Source of the DNA: a virus
DNA: 20,033 nt
IMG/VR virus record: IMGVR_UViG_3300046001_011629
Location: 1 to 20,033 of that record
Direction: 5' to 3' (one strand)
Below, piece by piece: positions 1 to 6,496 of the stretch (the first letter of the stretch is position 1; every line of letters begins with the position of its first letter). The notes beneath the pieces are model-generated. The model had not been told where the DNA came from and did not search any database. It saw only the letters and a list, made by a program, of their open reading frames with translations. The position numbers were made by a program, and so were the translations under genes.

Positions 1-441
1 TCACCAAACCCGTTTTCGCTGATCCTCCCACAACGCAGGCGGGTCTACCGCAATATCAAACAGTGTCAGGTGATCCGGCAGCGCATCCTCCAGAATCGCC
101 TCGACGATGTCCGGTGCTAGGGTGGTCAGATTCACCATCCGGCTGACGTAGCTGTTGTCGACGCCCTCCAATGCAGCAATTTCCGTCAGGTTTTTCACCT
201 TGCCGGACTCCAGCATGGCCAGCCACCGGTGCCCCCTGGCCAGCGCCAGTTGCAGCGGTGTGGCCGCCACGTCCCAAGGCCGCAGCAGTTTGCCCGGCTG
301 CCCTGATTGCCCGTTGGGCAGAGTCATTTGTTTGCGCCCGCTGCGGCGCTTGATCTGAATCGGTACCGACAGCGTGATCCGGCCGTCGCTGGATTGGACT
401 ACCTCCGTGGTGCCGGTGGTTCGGATTTGAATGTCGCTCAT
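1..441 (-). CDS. ParB/KorB-like HTH protein of the recombinase cassette
   Basis: A complete 146-aa protein whose stop codon lies at the very edge of the window. The middle (about residues 82-118) reads as a ParB/KorB-type helix-turn-helix, with LTEIAALEGVDNSYVSRMV followed by LAPDIVEAIL. A tryptophan- and arginine-rich tail (ALWEDQRKRVW) closes the protein. Its start overlaps the recombinase stop by four bases (ATGA, 438-441), so it is the last visible gene of a four-gene operon and is probably translationally coupled. Similar short HTH proteins commonly follow large serine recombinases in proteobacterial prophages and islands. From that association I infer a DNA-binding helper in integration or excision, for example as a directionality factor, but nothing in the sequence proves this. 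DNA binding is fairly sure; the exact role is unknown. Confidence 0.75.
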   Translation of the reverse strand: MSDIQIRTTGTTEVVQSSDGRITLSVPIQIKRRSGRKQMTLPNGQSGQPGKLLRPWDVAATPLQLALARGHRWLAMLESGKVKNLTEIAALEGVDNSYVSRMVNLTTLAPDIVEAILEDALPDHLTLFDIAVDPPALWEDQRKRVW

Positions 442-1811
442 GCCATGGCCTCCGCTTCAGTTTCTGCGGCCGACTCGGGCTGCAGTTTCTTGTGATGCAA
501 CTCAAGCACCAGTCGCTGGATACCCGTGGGATGCAAATCCATCGACATGTTGTTGGGCGAGACCGTCACCTGGCGAACCAGCAAGCGCACAATTCGCATC
601 TGCTCGGCAGGGAACAACTGGTCCCAAACATCGTCGAGCCGCTTCATGGCCACTGTGACGATGGCCTCATCCAGCGTCGGGTCATATTTTTGGGCCTGCG
701 GCAGAACATCCCTCACCACATCCGGTGAGCGTAAATGCCCGCGCAGTTGCTCCAGCACCGCCGACTCCAACTCGGCCGCAGGCATGCGGGGCAGGCCCGA
801 TGCACCGGCGTGCTCCTTGATGTCGCGCTGGGGCACGTAGTACCTATAGCGGCGACCGTTTTGTTTGGCCGTTTGAAATGGCGACATCGCGCGGCCGTCG
901 CTGCCAAAGACGATGCCTTTGAGGAGGTACTGCGTCTTGGCTCTGGTCGTGGTGGCCCGCACTCGGCCATTGGTGCTGAGAATTGCATGGGCATCATCCC
1001 AGCAGGACTTCGTGATGATCGGCGGGTGTTCCGCCTGATACCAAAGCTCCTTGTGGCGCAATTCGCCAAGGTAGGTGCGATTGTTCAGGACCTTGTAAAT
1101 CAGCCCCTTGTCGATCGGCTTGCCCTCCCGTACTCGACCGTCTTGAGTAGTCCAGGCTTTGGAGGTCACGCCGTCAAGCCGTAATTCTTTGACCAGCTTG
1201 GTGGTCGAGCCCAGTTCGACAAAGCGCTGGAAGATGTGCGAGATCGTCTTGGCCTCGGCCTCATTGGGAATGAGACGCCGGTTGGCAACGTCATAACCAA
1301 TCGGGGGAATGCCGCCCATCCACATACCTTTGCGTTTTGATGCCGCTATTTTGTCGCGGATGCGTTCGCCAGTCACCTCGCGCTCGAACTGGGCAAAGGA
1401 AAGCAGCACGTTGAGCATCAGTCGGCCCATGGACGTGGTCGTGTTGAATTGCTGGGTGACCGACACAAAGGACACGCCCTGGCGCTCAAACACTTCGACC
1501 ATTTTGGAGAAGTCGGCCAGGCTGCGGGTCAGCCGGTCGATCTTGTAGATCACGATCACGTCAATTTTTCCGGCCTCGATGTCGGCCATCAGGCGTTTAA
1601 GTGCCGGGCGTTCCATGTTGCCGCCGGAGTACGCCGCGTCATCGTAGTCATCGGCCACCGCGATCCAGCCCTCGGCACGTTGACTGGCGATATAGGCATG
1701 CCCTGCGTCGCGCTGGGCATCGATCGAGTTGTATTCCTGGTCCAGTCCTTCTTCGCTGGACTTGCGCGTGTAGACCGCGCAGCGCATGCGGCGTTTTAAT
1801 ACCTCGCTCAT
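438..1811 (-). CDS. Large serine recombinase (phage integrase)
   Basis: A 457-aa site-specific recombinase of the large serine family, which would integrate and excise the phage by cutting at an att site through a covalent serine intermediate. The resolvase domain (about residues 9-160) carries YTRKS with the likely nucleophile Ser18, the DDAAYSGGNMERPAL segment, YKIDRLTRS at 89-97 and the SFAQFERE helix near 138-145. A recombinase domain follows (about 165-270). The usual C-terminal zinc ribbon is altered: the position that normally reads as a CxxC pair is GIVFGSDGRAMSP, with no cysteines, followed by RRYRYYVPQ. That variant occurs in a known subfamily. An upstream in-frame extension to 1883 is possible, but the ATG at 1811 overlaps the DUF2924 stop (ATGA, 1808-1811) and gives a normal N-terminus. 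The target att site is not visible here and should lie to the left. Confidence 0.93.
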   Translation of the reverse strand: MSEVLKRRMRCAVYTRKSSEEGLDQEYNSIDAQRDAGHAYIASQRAEGWIAVADDYDDAAYSGGNMERPALKRLMADIEAGKIDVIVIYKIDRLTRSLADFSKMVEVFERQGVSFVSVTQQFNTTTSMGRLMLNVLLSFAQFEREVTGERIRDKIAASKRKGMWMGGIPPIGYDVANRRLIPNEAEAKTISHIFQRFVELGSTTKLVKELRLDGVTSKAWTTQDGRVREGKPIDKGLIYKVLNNRTYLGELRHKELWYQAEHPPIITKSCWDDAHAILSTNGRVRATTTRAKTQYLLKGIVFGSDGRAMSPFQTAKQNGRRYRYYVPQRDIKEHAGASGLPRMPAAELESAVLEQLRGHLRSPDVVRDVLPQAQKYDPTLDEAIVTVAMKRLDDVWDQLFPAEQMRIVRLLVRQVTVSPNNMSMDLHPTGIQRLVLELHHKKLQPESAAETEAEAMA

Positions 1812-2314
1812 TTGGAGCCGCCTTTCTTGGTGAGGGACTTGGCAGCGTAGTCTTTGAGCCCAAAAAAGACAGGCCCTGACCAACGGCTGCTGGTGATTTT
1901 TCGCGCAATCATTGAGAGGCTGCGGTAGGGCTGACCGTTGTAGTTGTACTGACCATCGGCCATGGCGATCACCTCGTGAAACTTGCCGTGGTACTCGCGG
2001 GTGAACTTGGTGCCCGGGGTTGGATGGAAATCGCGGTCGCGCATTTTGATCTTGCCGATGCCGATCAGCGAGGCGATCTTCTTTTTATTGCGCTCGAGCA
2101 GTGCAGGGTCGATCTTGCGAAATTCGGCCTCCTGCAGCTTGTAGGCGAGTTGGCGCTCTAGAAACTGCCGGTTGTGGGTCGGCACTTCGGCGCCAAAGTA
2201 CTTTCTCCACAGAGCTTTAATTTCAGGAAATACCAGGCTGGACAGACCAAGCACTTGGGCCGTCGCCGTCTGCGGCAGGGCAGGGGGAGATATTGGGTAG
2301 CTGGACGTTTTCAT
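1808..2314 (-). CDS. DUF2924 family protein
   Basis: A 168-aa basic protein of the DUF2924 family. The family signature is in the C-terminal half: LxREYHGKFHEVxxxADGQYNYNGQPYRSLSMIA, then ITSSRWSGPVFFGL. The N-terminal half has LWRKYFGAEVPTHNRQFLERQLAYKLQE, also typical. The biochemical function is not known. Members are found directly before large serine recombinases, as here, so a role in recombination or DNA binding is inferred. I chose the ATG at 2314 because GAGG lies five bases upstream of it. An ATG at 2329 would add five residues and overlap the previous stop as ATGA, but has no ribosome binding site of its own. The 3' end overlaps the recombinase start by four bases. Confidence 0.85.
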   Translation of the reverse strand: MKTSSYPISPPALPQTATAQVLGLSSLVFPEIKALWRKYFGAEVPTHNRQFLERQLAYKLQEAEFRKIDPALLERNKKKIASLIGIGKIKMRDRDFHPTPGTKFTREYHGKFHEVIAMADGQYNYNGQPYRSLSMIARKITSSRWSGPVFFGLKDYAAKSLTKKGGSK

Positions 2315-2325
2315 AAAGACCTCGT

Positions 2326-2544
2326 TCATTTGTTCGGGAGGTCTGCATGAACGCTCTGGTCACCAGAAAAGCCAAGTAAAACCTTGCGCTCAGTGGCGGG
2401 TATCTGACTGAAGGCCAGCTTCGATTTGCGCAGCCGGACCAGACCCTTGGCGAGGATGGAGGCGATCTCCAGGCGACGCTGCTCAGGGGTCATGCGCTCG
2501 GGCGGGAGGTGGTTGATGCTGGTATCTGGGCTGATTGGGCTCAT
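2326..2544 (-). CDS. Small conserved protein at the head of the recombinase cassette
   Basis: A 72-aa protein with the pattern HLPPERMTPEQRRLEIASILAKGLVRLR, which I recognise from small genes that precede DUF2924 and recombinase genes. It ends in LGFSGDQSVHADLPNK. Function is unknown. The frame stays open upstream to a TTG at 2673, but the ATG at 2544 matches the usual N-terminus and has a weak GGA ten bases upstream. The gene is first in the leftward cassette and diverges from the repressor gene at 2746. A degraded copy of its last codons lies at about 18637-18691 (see the repeat features), so this gene or its cassette has been duplicated or rearranged. Confidence 0.7.
   Translation of the reverse strand: MSPISPDTSINHLPPERMTPEQRRLEIASILAKGLVRLRKSKLAFSQIPATERKVLLGFSGDQSVHADLPNK
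2347..2377. repeat. 31-bp imperfect direct repeat, copy 1 of 2
   Basis: These 31 bases match 18661-18691 at 27 positions in the same orientation, with no gap. Here they encode, on the minus strand, the LGFSGDQSVH segment near the C-terminus of the 72-aa cassette protein. The distant copy is outside any intact gene. The likely cause is homology between two copies of this gene, not a phage att site, because the recombinase gene is not bracketed by the pair. Confidence 0.6.
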
Positions 2545-2689
2545 TGGGTAGCGTTCCGTGTTGACAAACTTGTGTGAACCAAAATTGTCTGCAGGGGCTG
2601 CTTCCAAGGCCAGCAGGGAGTTGCGGGCTTGTGCGGGGTCCAGCAGGTTCCTGAGGGTCAAAGCCAAAATCAACGGAATTATGTTTTTT

Positions 2690-2709
2690 CGATTTAATGC
2701 ATTAAATCG
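2690..2709. promoter_or_regulatory. Perfect 20-bp palindrome, probable operator
   Basis: CGATTTAATG is followed immediately by its exact reverse complement, CATTAAATCG. It sits between the leftward cassette (start 2544) and the rightward repressor gene (start 2746), and ends one base before the repressor promoter -35 hexamer. A minus-strand CATAAT (2678-2683) lies just to its left. The position suits an operator controlling one or both divergent promoters, most simply for the adjacent repressor acting on its own gene. Binding is inferred. Confidence 0.6.
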
Positions 2710-2738
2710 TTGTCACGGAAACGATCGTTCACTAGAAT
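2710..2738 (+). promoter_or_regulatory. Sigma70-type promoter of the repressor operon
   Basis: TTGTCA (2710-2715) and TAGAAT (2733-2738) are separated by exactly 17 bp, close to the sigma70 consensus. A start of transcription about seven bases beyond the -10 box falls at about 2745-2746, on the first base of the repressor GTG codon, so the message would have little or no leader. This is the clearest promoter-like sequence in the window. Confidence 0.65.
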
Positions 2739-2749
2739 CATTTCCGTGA
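2713..2749. promoter_or_regulatory. 9-bp inverted repeat spanning the repressor promoter
   Basis: TCACGGAAA (2713-2721) and TTTCCGTGA (2741-2749) are perfect inverted copies separated by 19 bp, with a smaller palindrome AACGATCGTT at 2720-2729. The arms cover the end of the -35 box and the predicted transcription start and GTG codon. A dimer bound here would occlude polymerase, so this is a second candidate operator. Which protein binds is not shown. Confidence 0.5.
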
Positions 2750-3333
2750 AGACAACTATTAAAGATCCCGAACACCTGACCAAACTGCAGGACTACTACG
2801 CCCAACACCGGGTGTTGCCTTCCTACACCCGGCTGATGCCGCTCTTGGGGTTCGCCTCCAAGTCCGGCATCAAAAAGGTACTGGAGCGGCTGGAAGCAGC
2901 GGGCATGCTGGAGCGCACCTCGGATGGCGACTGGTCCCCGACCGATCGCTTCTTTGAGCGTTCGATTGCCAACTTGCCCGTTGCCGCTGGCAAGCCCTTG
3001 CCAACGGCAGACGAGGGTGGTGAGCAAATGAATCTAGACCGCTTTTTGATCACCCGGCCCGGCAATACGGTGCTGTTGCGGGTCAAAGGCGACTCGATGA
3101 TCAATGCCGGAATCCACAGTGGGGACCTGGCTGTGATTGAGCGGCGCAGCCAAGCCGAGCCCGGAGAGGTGGTGGTCGCGGTCGTTGATGATGAATTCAC
3201 ACTCAAAACACTCGGACGAGACAAAGCCGGATATCACCTGCTTCCCGCCAACCCGGATTTCTCCATCATCCGGCCCAAAGGAACGCTTGAGATTTATGGG
3301 GTTTTGGTTGGCCTTGTGCGCAAATACACATGA
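2746..3333 (+). CDS. LexA/CI-like self-cleaving repressor
   Basis: A 195-aa protein with LexA architecture. Residues about 10-60 form a winged-helix DNA-binding domain (LPSYTRLMPLLGFASKSGIKKVLERLEAAGML). An Ala-Gly cleavage site fits at 81-82 (PVAAGKP), and an S24 peptidase domain follows with catalytic Ser117 in GDSM and Lys154 in FTLKTL. Such proteins repress phage or SOS genes and inactivate themselves when RecA filaments form after DNA damage, so DNA damage would be the inducing signal. I chose GTG at 2746. The upstream in-frame TTG at 2710 lies inside the promoter itself. No ribosome binding site precedes the GTG, which fits a leaderless transcript. The next gene starts 12 bases downstream. 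Because the gene sits beside an integrase cassette, it is more likely the phage repressor than the host lexA. Confidence 0.88.
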   Translation: MKTTIKDPEHLTKLQDYYAQHRVLPSYTRLMPLLGFASKSGIKKVLERLEAAGMLERTSDGDWSPTDRFFERSIANLPVAAGKPLPTADEGGEQMNLDRFLITRPGNTVLLRVKGDSMINAGIHSGDLAVIERRSQAEPGEVVVAVVDDEFTLKTLGRDKAGYHLLPANPDFSIIRPKGTLEIYGVLVGLVRKYT

Positions 3334-3345
3334 GGCAAACCATCC

Positions 3346-4587
3346 ATGAAAATATTCAATGCTGCACATTTCCTGCGTCACATTTCAATGCCCACTCTGC
3401 GCGAATTCACCGACGCGCATCCTCTGGGCCAGAGCCTAGCCATCGACTGGAGCCTGGCGCAGGAACTGCTGCCTCCACTGGTTATTGAATCTGTCGCGCT
3501 TCTTGACGCGTCCATGCAGGGTGCTGAGATGACGCACGCCGAGCGCGAGTTGATCGAATACAACCTGCACCTCTGGCACGACGACCTGCGCCGCGCACAC
3601 CTGATGTCCAACGATCTCTCCATCCAAGAGTTTCAGACGTCATGCGCCGGTGACAGCGAGGTGCAGGAAGCATTTGCCAGCCGCGATGCACGCGAGCAGT
3701 CACTGTGGATGCTGACCTTTCGGGACACCGCGTTTCGCAACGCTGAAATGCACATCGCCTTTCAGGCCAAGTCCAATGGCAAGTACTGGAAAAAGCACCG
3801 TATCCAGCCAGGCCTCGACCCGATGCAAAACCGCAGCAAACTCGATGCCTTTTGCCACGCTGTGGCCAAGCTTTATAAAAGCGTGGGTGGCGGCGATGGC
3901 ACCCATATCGAGGTCAGCAAGCGAGAAGCTGATGGCAGCGTGCAGCTGACCATCTACATCGAAGGCCCAGTCACAGCGATCGCACATTTTTCGGAAAGCA
4001 GTTTCAAACGCATCAACACCCGTATCGCGCTTGAAACAGCGCTGGTGTACCAGCCGTCGACTGGTTTCATTGAAACCGTCGTCAAGGGCGGTGCCAAAAA
4101 CCATGTCGCAGTGCTTGAACTATTTGGCAAGCATGTGGTTGAGCAGAACATTAAACCCGAAGAAATTGAGAAGACGCGCTACAAACTCAATGCCTTGCGC
4201 GACGGCATGATGGAGCCGTTTGAAGACTGGTCAGCCTATGGCGTTGAGAAGGTTCGTTTGCGCCGTGCGCGTGTCGCACCGATGGGGCGCACAGGCAACT
4301 CGTTTCAGGCAGAAGCACCATCGGCCAAAGACCAGGACGATGCGATTCGGCTGGCATTGACGGGACTCAAGGTGCATCACTCTTTCGAGTCGGAATACAA
4401 CATGAGCAGTGCTTCGGTCATCATTTACACACTGCCCACGGAAAGCCACAAGGCCGGACATTTCAGTTTTGACATTTCCGCCACGGGCTCGTCAACCATC
4501 AAAAACCTGGCCGATAAAAATCAGTCCATTGCCCTTTCAGTCTTGCGAGCGCTCAACGTCATCGAAGCAGAGCCGGTTGCTGTGTGA
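3346..4587 (+). CDS. Unknown protein, first of a pair behind the repressor
   Basis: A 413-aa protein I cannot assign to a family. No P-loop, nuclease, protease or metal-binding motif stands out, and there is no signal peptide or membrane segment. The N-terminal 120 residues look mostly helical and acidic. Residues about 120-260 alternate strand-like and charged stretches (HIEVSKREADGSVQLTIYIE, TGFIETVVKGGAKNHVAVLELF). The C-terminus has ALTGLKVHHSFESE and a strand-rich tail. It starts 12 bases after the repressor stop, with a distant GAGG as ribosome binding site, and overlaps the next gene at GTGA. Same-strand linkage to the repressor and a terminator after its partner suggest expression in the lysogen. 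A cargo role such as superinfection exclusion or defence is inference only. Confidence 0.75.
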   Translation: MKIFNAAHFLRHISMPTLREFTDAHPLGQSLAIDWSLAQELLPPLVIESVALLDASMQGAEMTHAERELIEYNLHLWHDDLRRAHLMSNDLSIQEFQTSCAGDSEVQEAFASRDAREQSLWMLTFRDTAFRNAEMHIAFQAKSNGKYWKKHRIQPGLDPMQNRSKLDAFCHAVAKLYKSVGGGDGTHIEVSKREADGSVQLTIYIEGPVTAIAHFSESSFKRINTRIALETALVYQPSTGFIETVVKGGAKNHVAVLELFGKHVVEQNIKPEEIEKTRYKLNALRDGMMEPFEDWSAYGVEKVRLRRARVAPMGRTGNSFQAEAPSAKDQDDAIRLALTGLKVHHSFESEYNMSSASVIIYTLPTESHKAGHFSFDISATGSSTIKNLADKNQSIALSVLRALNVIEAEPVAV

Positions 4588-5549
4588 GTCTGGCGCAAAT
4601 CACTGCCACCAGCGTGTTGTGCCAATTGCTCGAGCGAGATAAACCCGAGGTCAATGGCATGACATTGCTAGGCGGTGAATATGGGGACACCGGACGTGAT
4701 TTGTTGCGTGAACGACTGCTTGTCGTTGGCGCATCACTCTCGCATGTAACGTGCCCTGAATGTGGTGTGGAGCTGGCGCGTGTCGTTCGTGAACTCGCCC
4801 ATGAAAACATCCTGCTCTACTGCGATGAATGTGGTGAAATCACCAGCCCGAAGTCATTGCAAGAAACCTACAAGGTGAGCCTGCCCAAGTTCATCGACCG
4901 GCTGATGCTTGGGTTGGGAACGCCGCCCAGCGCAAAGAAAGAAGTTGCCACCGAGGTGGCCTGGCGCATTGGAGTAACGGAGCCTGTGCGTGGCAAGCCG
5001 CTGACCTGGTACTTTGCTCGCCACCTGCATGACCAAAAGACGGCGCAGCGGCTGGTGGAAACCATCCGGCAAGACCAGGCGCACAAGTCAGCGAAGGTGC
5101 TCACCAGCAGCGCGTTACCACTGCCCGAGGGCTCGCCCCTGATGGGATTTGATGTGGTCCATCTCAGTGATGTTGCACGAATTTCGCAAAGCAAGTTTGA
5201 GTTCTTCAATGACCGCATGACCGTGCCAGTTGCCGCTCCGGTTGAAGACAGCCAGTTTCAAACCACGCTGCGCTTGGTGCGCACAAAGGGCAGGGCGCGC
5301 GTGGATGGCGTCGACTATGCGCTGGAGCCACAGCAGAAGGATTTGCTGCTGGCACTGATAGACGCCCGGCACCGCGAACTGGAAAACGCACAGCTGCGAG
5401 CGGCATGCGGATCACAGGCCAATTCGTTTTCACCTGCCAAAGTGTTTGATCGCAATCCCGTGGTCTACAAGCGGTTCATTAAGTACCTGTCCGGTGACGG
5501 CGTTTATGTATTGCAAATATCGGAGGAGGATCGTGACTGGTTGACCTGA
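4584..5549 (+). CDS. Unknown zinc-ribbon protein, second of the pair
   Basis: A 321-aa protein starting at GTG inside the previous gene's last codons (GTGA, 4584-4587), so it is probably translated by coupling. No separate ribosome binding site is visible. Residues 57-83 form a zinc ribbon: CPEC at 57-60 and CDEC at 80-83. The middle (about 95-170) is helical and basic. The C-terminal third has a strand-rich part (QFQTTLRLVRTKGRARVDGVDYAL) and a region resembling a winged helix (LIDARHRELENAQLRAACG to the end). Zinc ribbon plus a possible C-terminal DNA-binding fold suggests a nucleic-acid or protein adaptor, but I do not recognise the family. It is the last gene before the terminator at 5597-5631. 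Confidence 0.75.
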   Translation: MSLAQITATSVLCQLLERDKPEVNGMTLLGGEYGDTGRDLLRERLLVVGASLSHVTCPECGVELARVVRELAHENILLYCDECGEITSPKSLQETYKVSLPKFIDRLMLGLGTPPSAKKEVATEVAWRIGVTEPVRGKPLTWYFARHLHDQKTAQRLVETIRQDQAHKSAKVLTSSALPLPEGSPLMGFDVVHLSDVARISQSKFEFFNDRMTVPVAAPVEDSQFQTTLRLVRTKGRARVDGVDYALEPQQKDLLLALIDARHRELENAQLRAACGSQANSFSPAKVFDRNPVVYKRFIKYLSGDGVYVLQISEEDRDWLT

Positions 5550-5596
5550 ATTAATGCAACCCGTCTGAACCTGCACCAGCCCGCAGGTCCATCTAG

Positions 5597-5631
5597 AACC
5601 CGGCGCTCGTCAGTAAGAGCCCGGTTTTTTT
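5597..5631 (+). terminator. Rho-independent terminator of the repressor operon
   Basis: A hairpin with arms around AACCCGGCGCTC and GAGCCCGGTT (two single-base bulges, loop GTCAGTAA) runs straight into seven T residues. A second, separate hairpin (ACCTGC at 5569-5574 with GCAGGT at 5583-5588) stands just before it. Placed 48 bases after the second unknown gene, it closes the operon that begins at the promoter at 2710. Confidence 0.8.
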
Positions 5632-5656
5632 GCATTTTGTTCGCACGAATCGCATT

Positions 5657-5698
5657 TGAGGAATGCCGCTGAGGCGTCTGAGGAATGGATTGAGGAAT
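5657..5698. repeat. TGAGGAAT direct-repeat cluster
   Basis: TGAGGAAT occurs exactly at 5657-5664, 5679-5686 and 5691-5698, with a shortened TGAGG at 5670-5674. The cluster lies in the 234-bp gap between the repressor operon and the early operon. It is followed by a hairpin (GAAGC 5731-5735, GCTTC 5742-5746) and the ribosome binding site of the next gene. The place suits regulator binding sites for the early promoter, though I see no convincing -35/-10 pair here. Confidence 0.5.
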
Positions 5699-5783
5699 CC
5701 CGATTGTTGAAATTCATCTCACTGGTTAGCGAAGCAAACGAGCTTCAAAAAAACCGGGATTTTTCAACACCAAGGAGATTCAA

Positions 5784-6002
5784 ATGCTATCCGCAGAAAA
5801 GGTCAAGCACCTCAACCAAACCCAGTTAGCAGAGCGCTGGGACGTCGCTGAAGCGACGCTAGAAAGATGGCGCAGCGACGGCATCGGTCCAGTTTTTATG
5901 AAGATTCAAGGCCGCGTGCTGTACCGCGCCGAAGACATCGAAACTTTCGAGTCCGACAGCTTGCGCCAAAGCACTTCCAGTGCAGTGGGAGGTGCAGCAT
6001 GA
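5784..6002 (+). CDS. Small AlpA/MerR-like helix-turn-helix protein
   Basis: A 72-aa protein with one winged helix-turn-helix of the HTH_17/excisionase type: LNQTQLAERWDVAEATLERWRSDG, then GPVFMKIQGRVLYRAEDIETF. Proteins of this kind act as excisionases, directionality factors or Cro-like regulators in phages. A strong AAGGAG lies six bases before the ATG. As first gene of the early operon, behind the repeat cluster at 5657-5698, it is best read as an early regulator or Xis. It overlaps the next gene by four bases (ATGA). Confidence 0.8.
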   Translation: MLSAEKVKHLNQTQLAERWDVAEATLERWRSDGIGPVFMKIQGRVLYRAEDIETFESDSLRQSTSSAVGGAA

Positions 6003-6496
6003 GCACGTTACCGCTTGATCATCCCGATCAAATTTTGTCCATCCCCGTGGGCGCATTGGCTGAGCAATCCGGCGAGTCGCTGTTCCAGCTCAAAAACAAC
6101 GCGGCCGACTTTTTTGCGGTGGCCAAGACCGTCGTCGAGCACATCGACCGGGCGCTGGATTTGAAGTATTCGGCACAGGCTCACCAGTTGCGACTGGCCG
6201 CAGGCAAAGACACCGGCGCGGTTCATTTCGATGACGGCCGCGTGCACATCACCGCTGACTTGCCCAAAAAGATCGATTGGGATCAGGCCCGACTGGCGGA
6301 CATCGCGCAGCGGATTGCCGCCAATGGCGACAACCCGGCCGAGTACGTCGAGATCAGTTACCGCGTCTCGGAAACCAAGTTCAACGCGTGGCCCGAATCG
6401 CTCAAGAGCTCGTTCTCTGCGGCCCGCACCCTCAAAACCGGCAAGCCGGGCTTTCGTCTGGCACTTCAAGGACTAAACACAGGAGAAAACAAATGA
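5999..6496 (+). CDS. Conserved-looking unknown phage protein ahead of Sak4
   Basis: A 165-aa soluble protein of unknown function. The ATG at 5999 has GGGAGG six bases upstream and overlaps the HTH gene stop as ATGA; the frame is open further upstream but that part only shadows the HTH gene. Visible features are a helical segment at about 25-75 (LFQLKNNAADFFAVAKTVVEHIDRAL) and a second half with VEISYRVSETKFNAWPESLKSSFSAARTL and GKPGFRL. No catalytic motif is evident. It overlaps the Sak4-like ATPase by four bases, and its tight coupling to recombination genes suggests a DNA-metabolism accessory, which is inference. Confidence 0.75.
   Translation: MSTLPLDHPDQILSIPVGALAEQSGESLFQLKNNAADFFAVAKTVVEHIDRALDLKYSAQAHQLRLAAGKDTGAVHFDDGRVHITADLPKKIDWDQARLADIAQRIAANGDNPAEYVEISYRVSETKFNAWPESLKSSFSAARTLKTGKPGFRLALQGLNTGENK

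Noticed and set aside
2347-2379. A tiny plus-strand frame, MNALVTRKAK, with GGGAGG before it, and a similar one at 18661-18696
   Set aside because: The similarity is better explained by minus-strand coding of the QSVH segment; the second copy has no comparable ribosome binding site.
2746-3333. Host lexA gene
   Set aside because: The DNA-binding part differs clearly from LexA recognition helices, and the gene sits in a phage regulatory setting. No SOS box of the CTGT-N8-ACAG kind precedes it.
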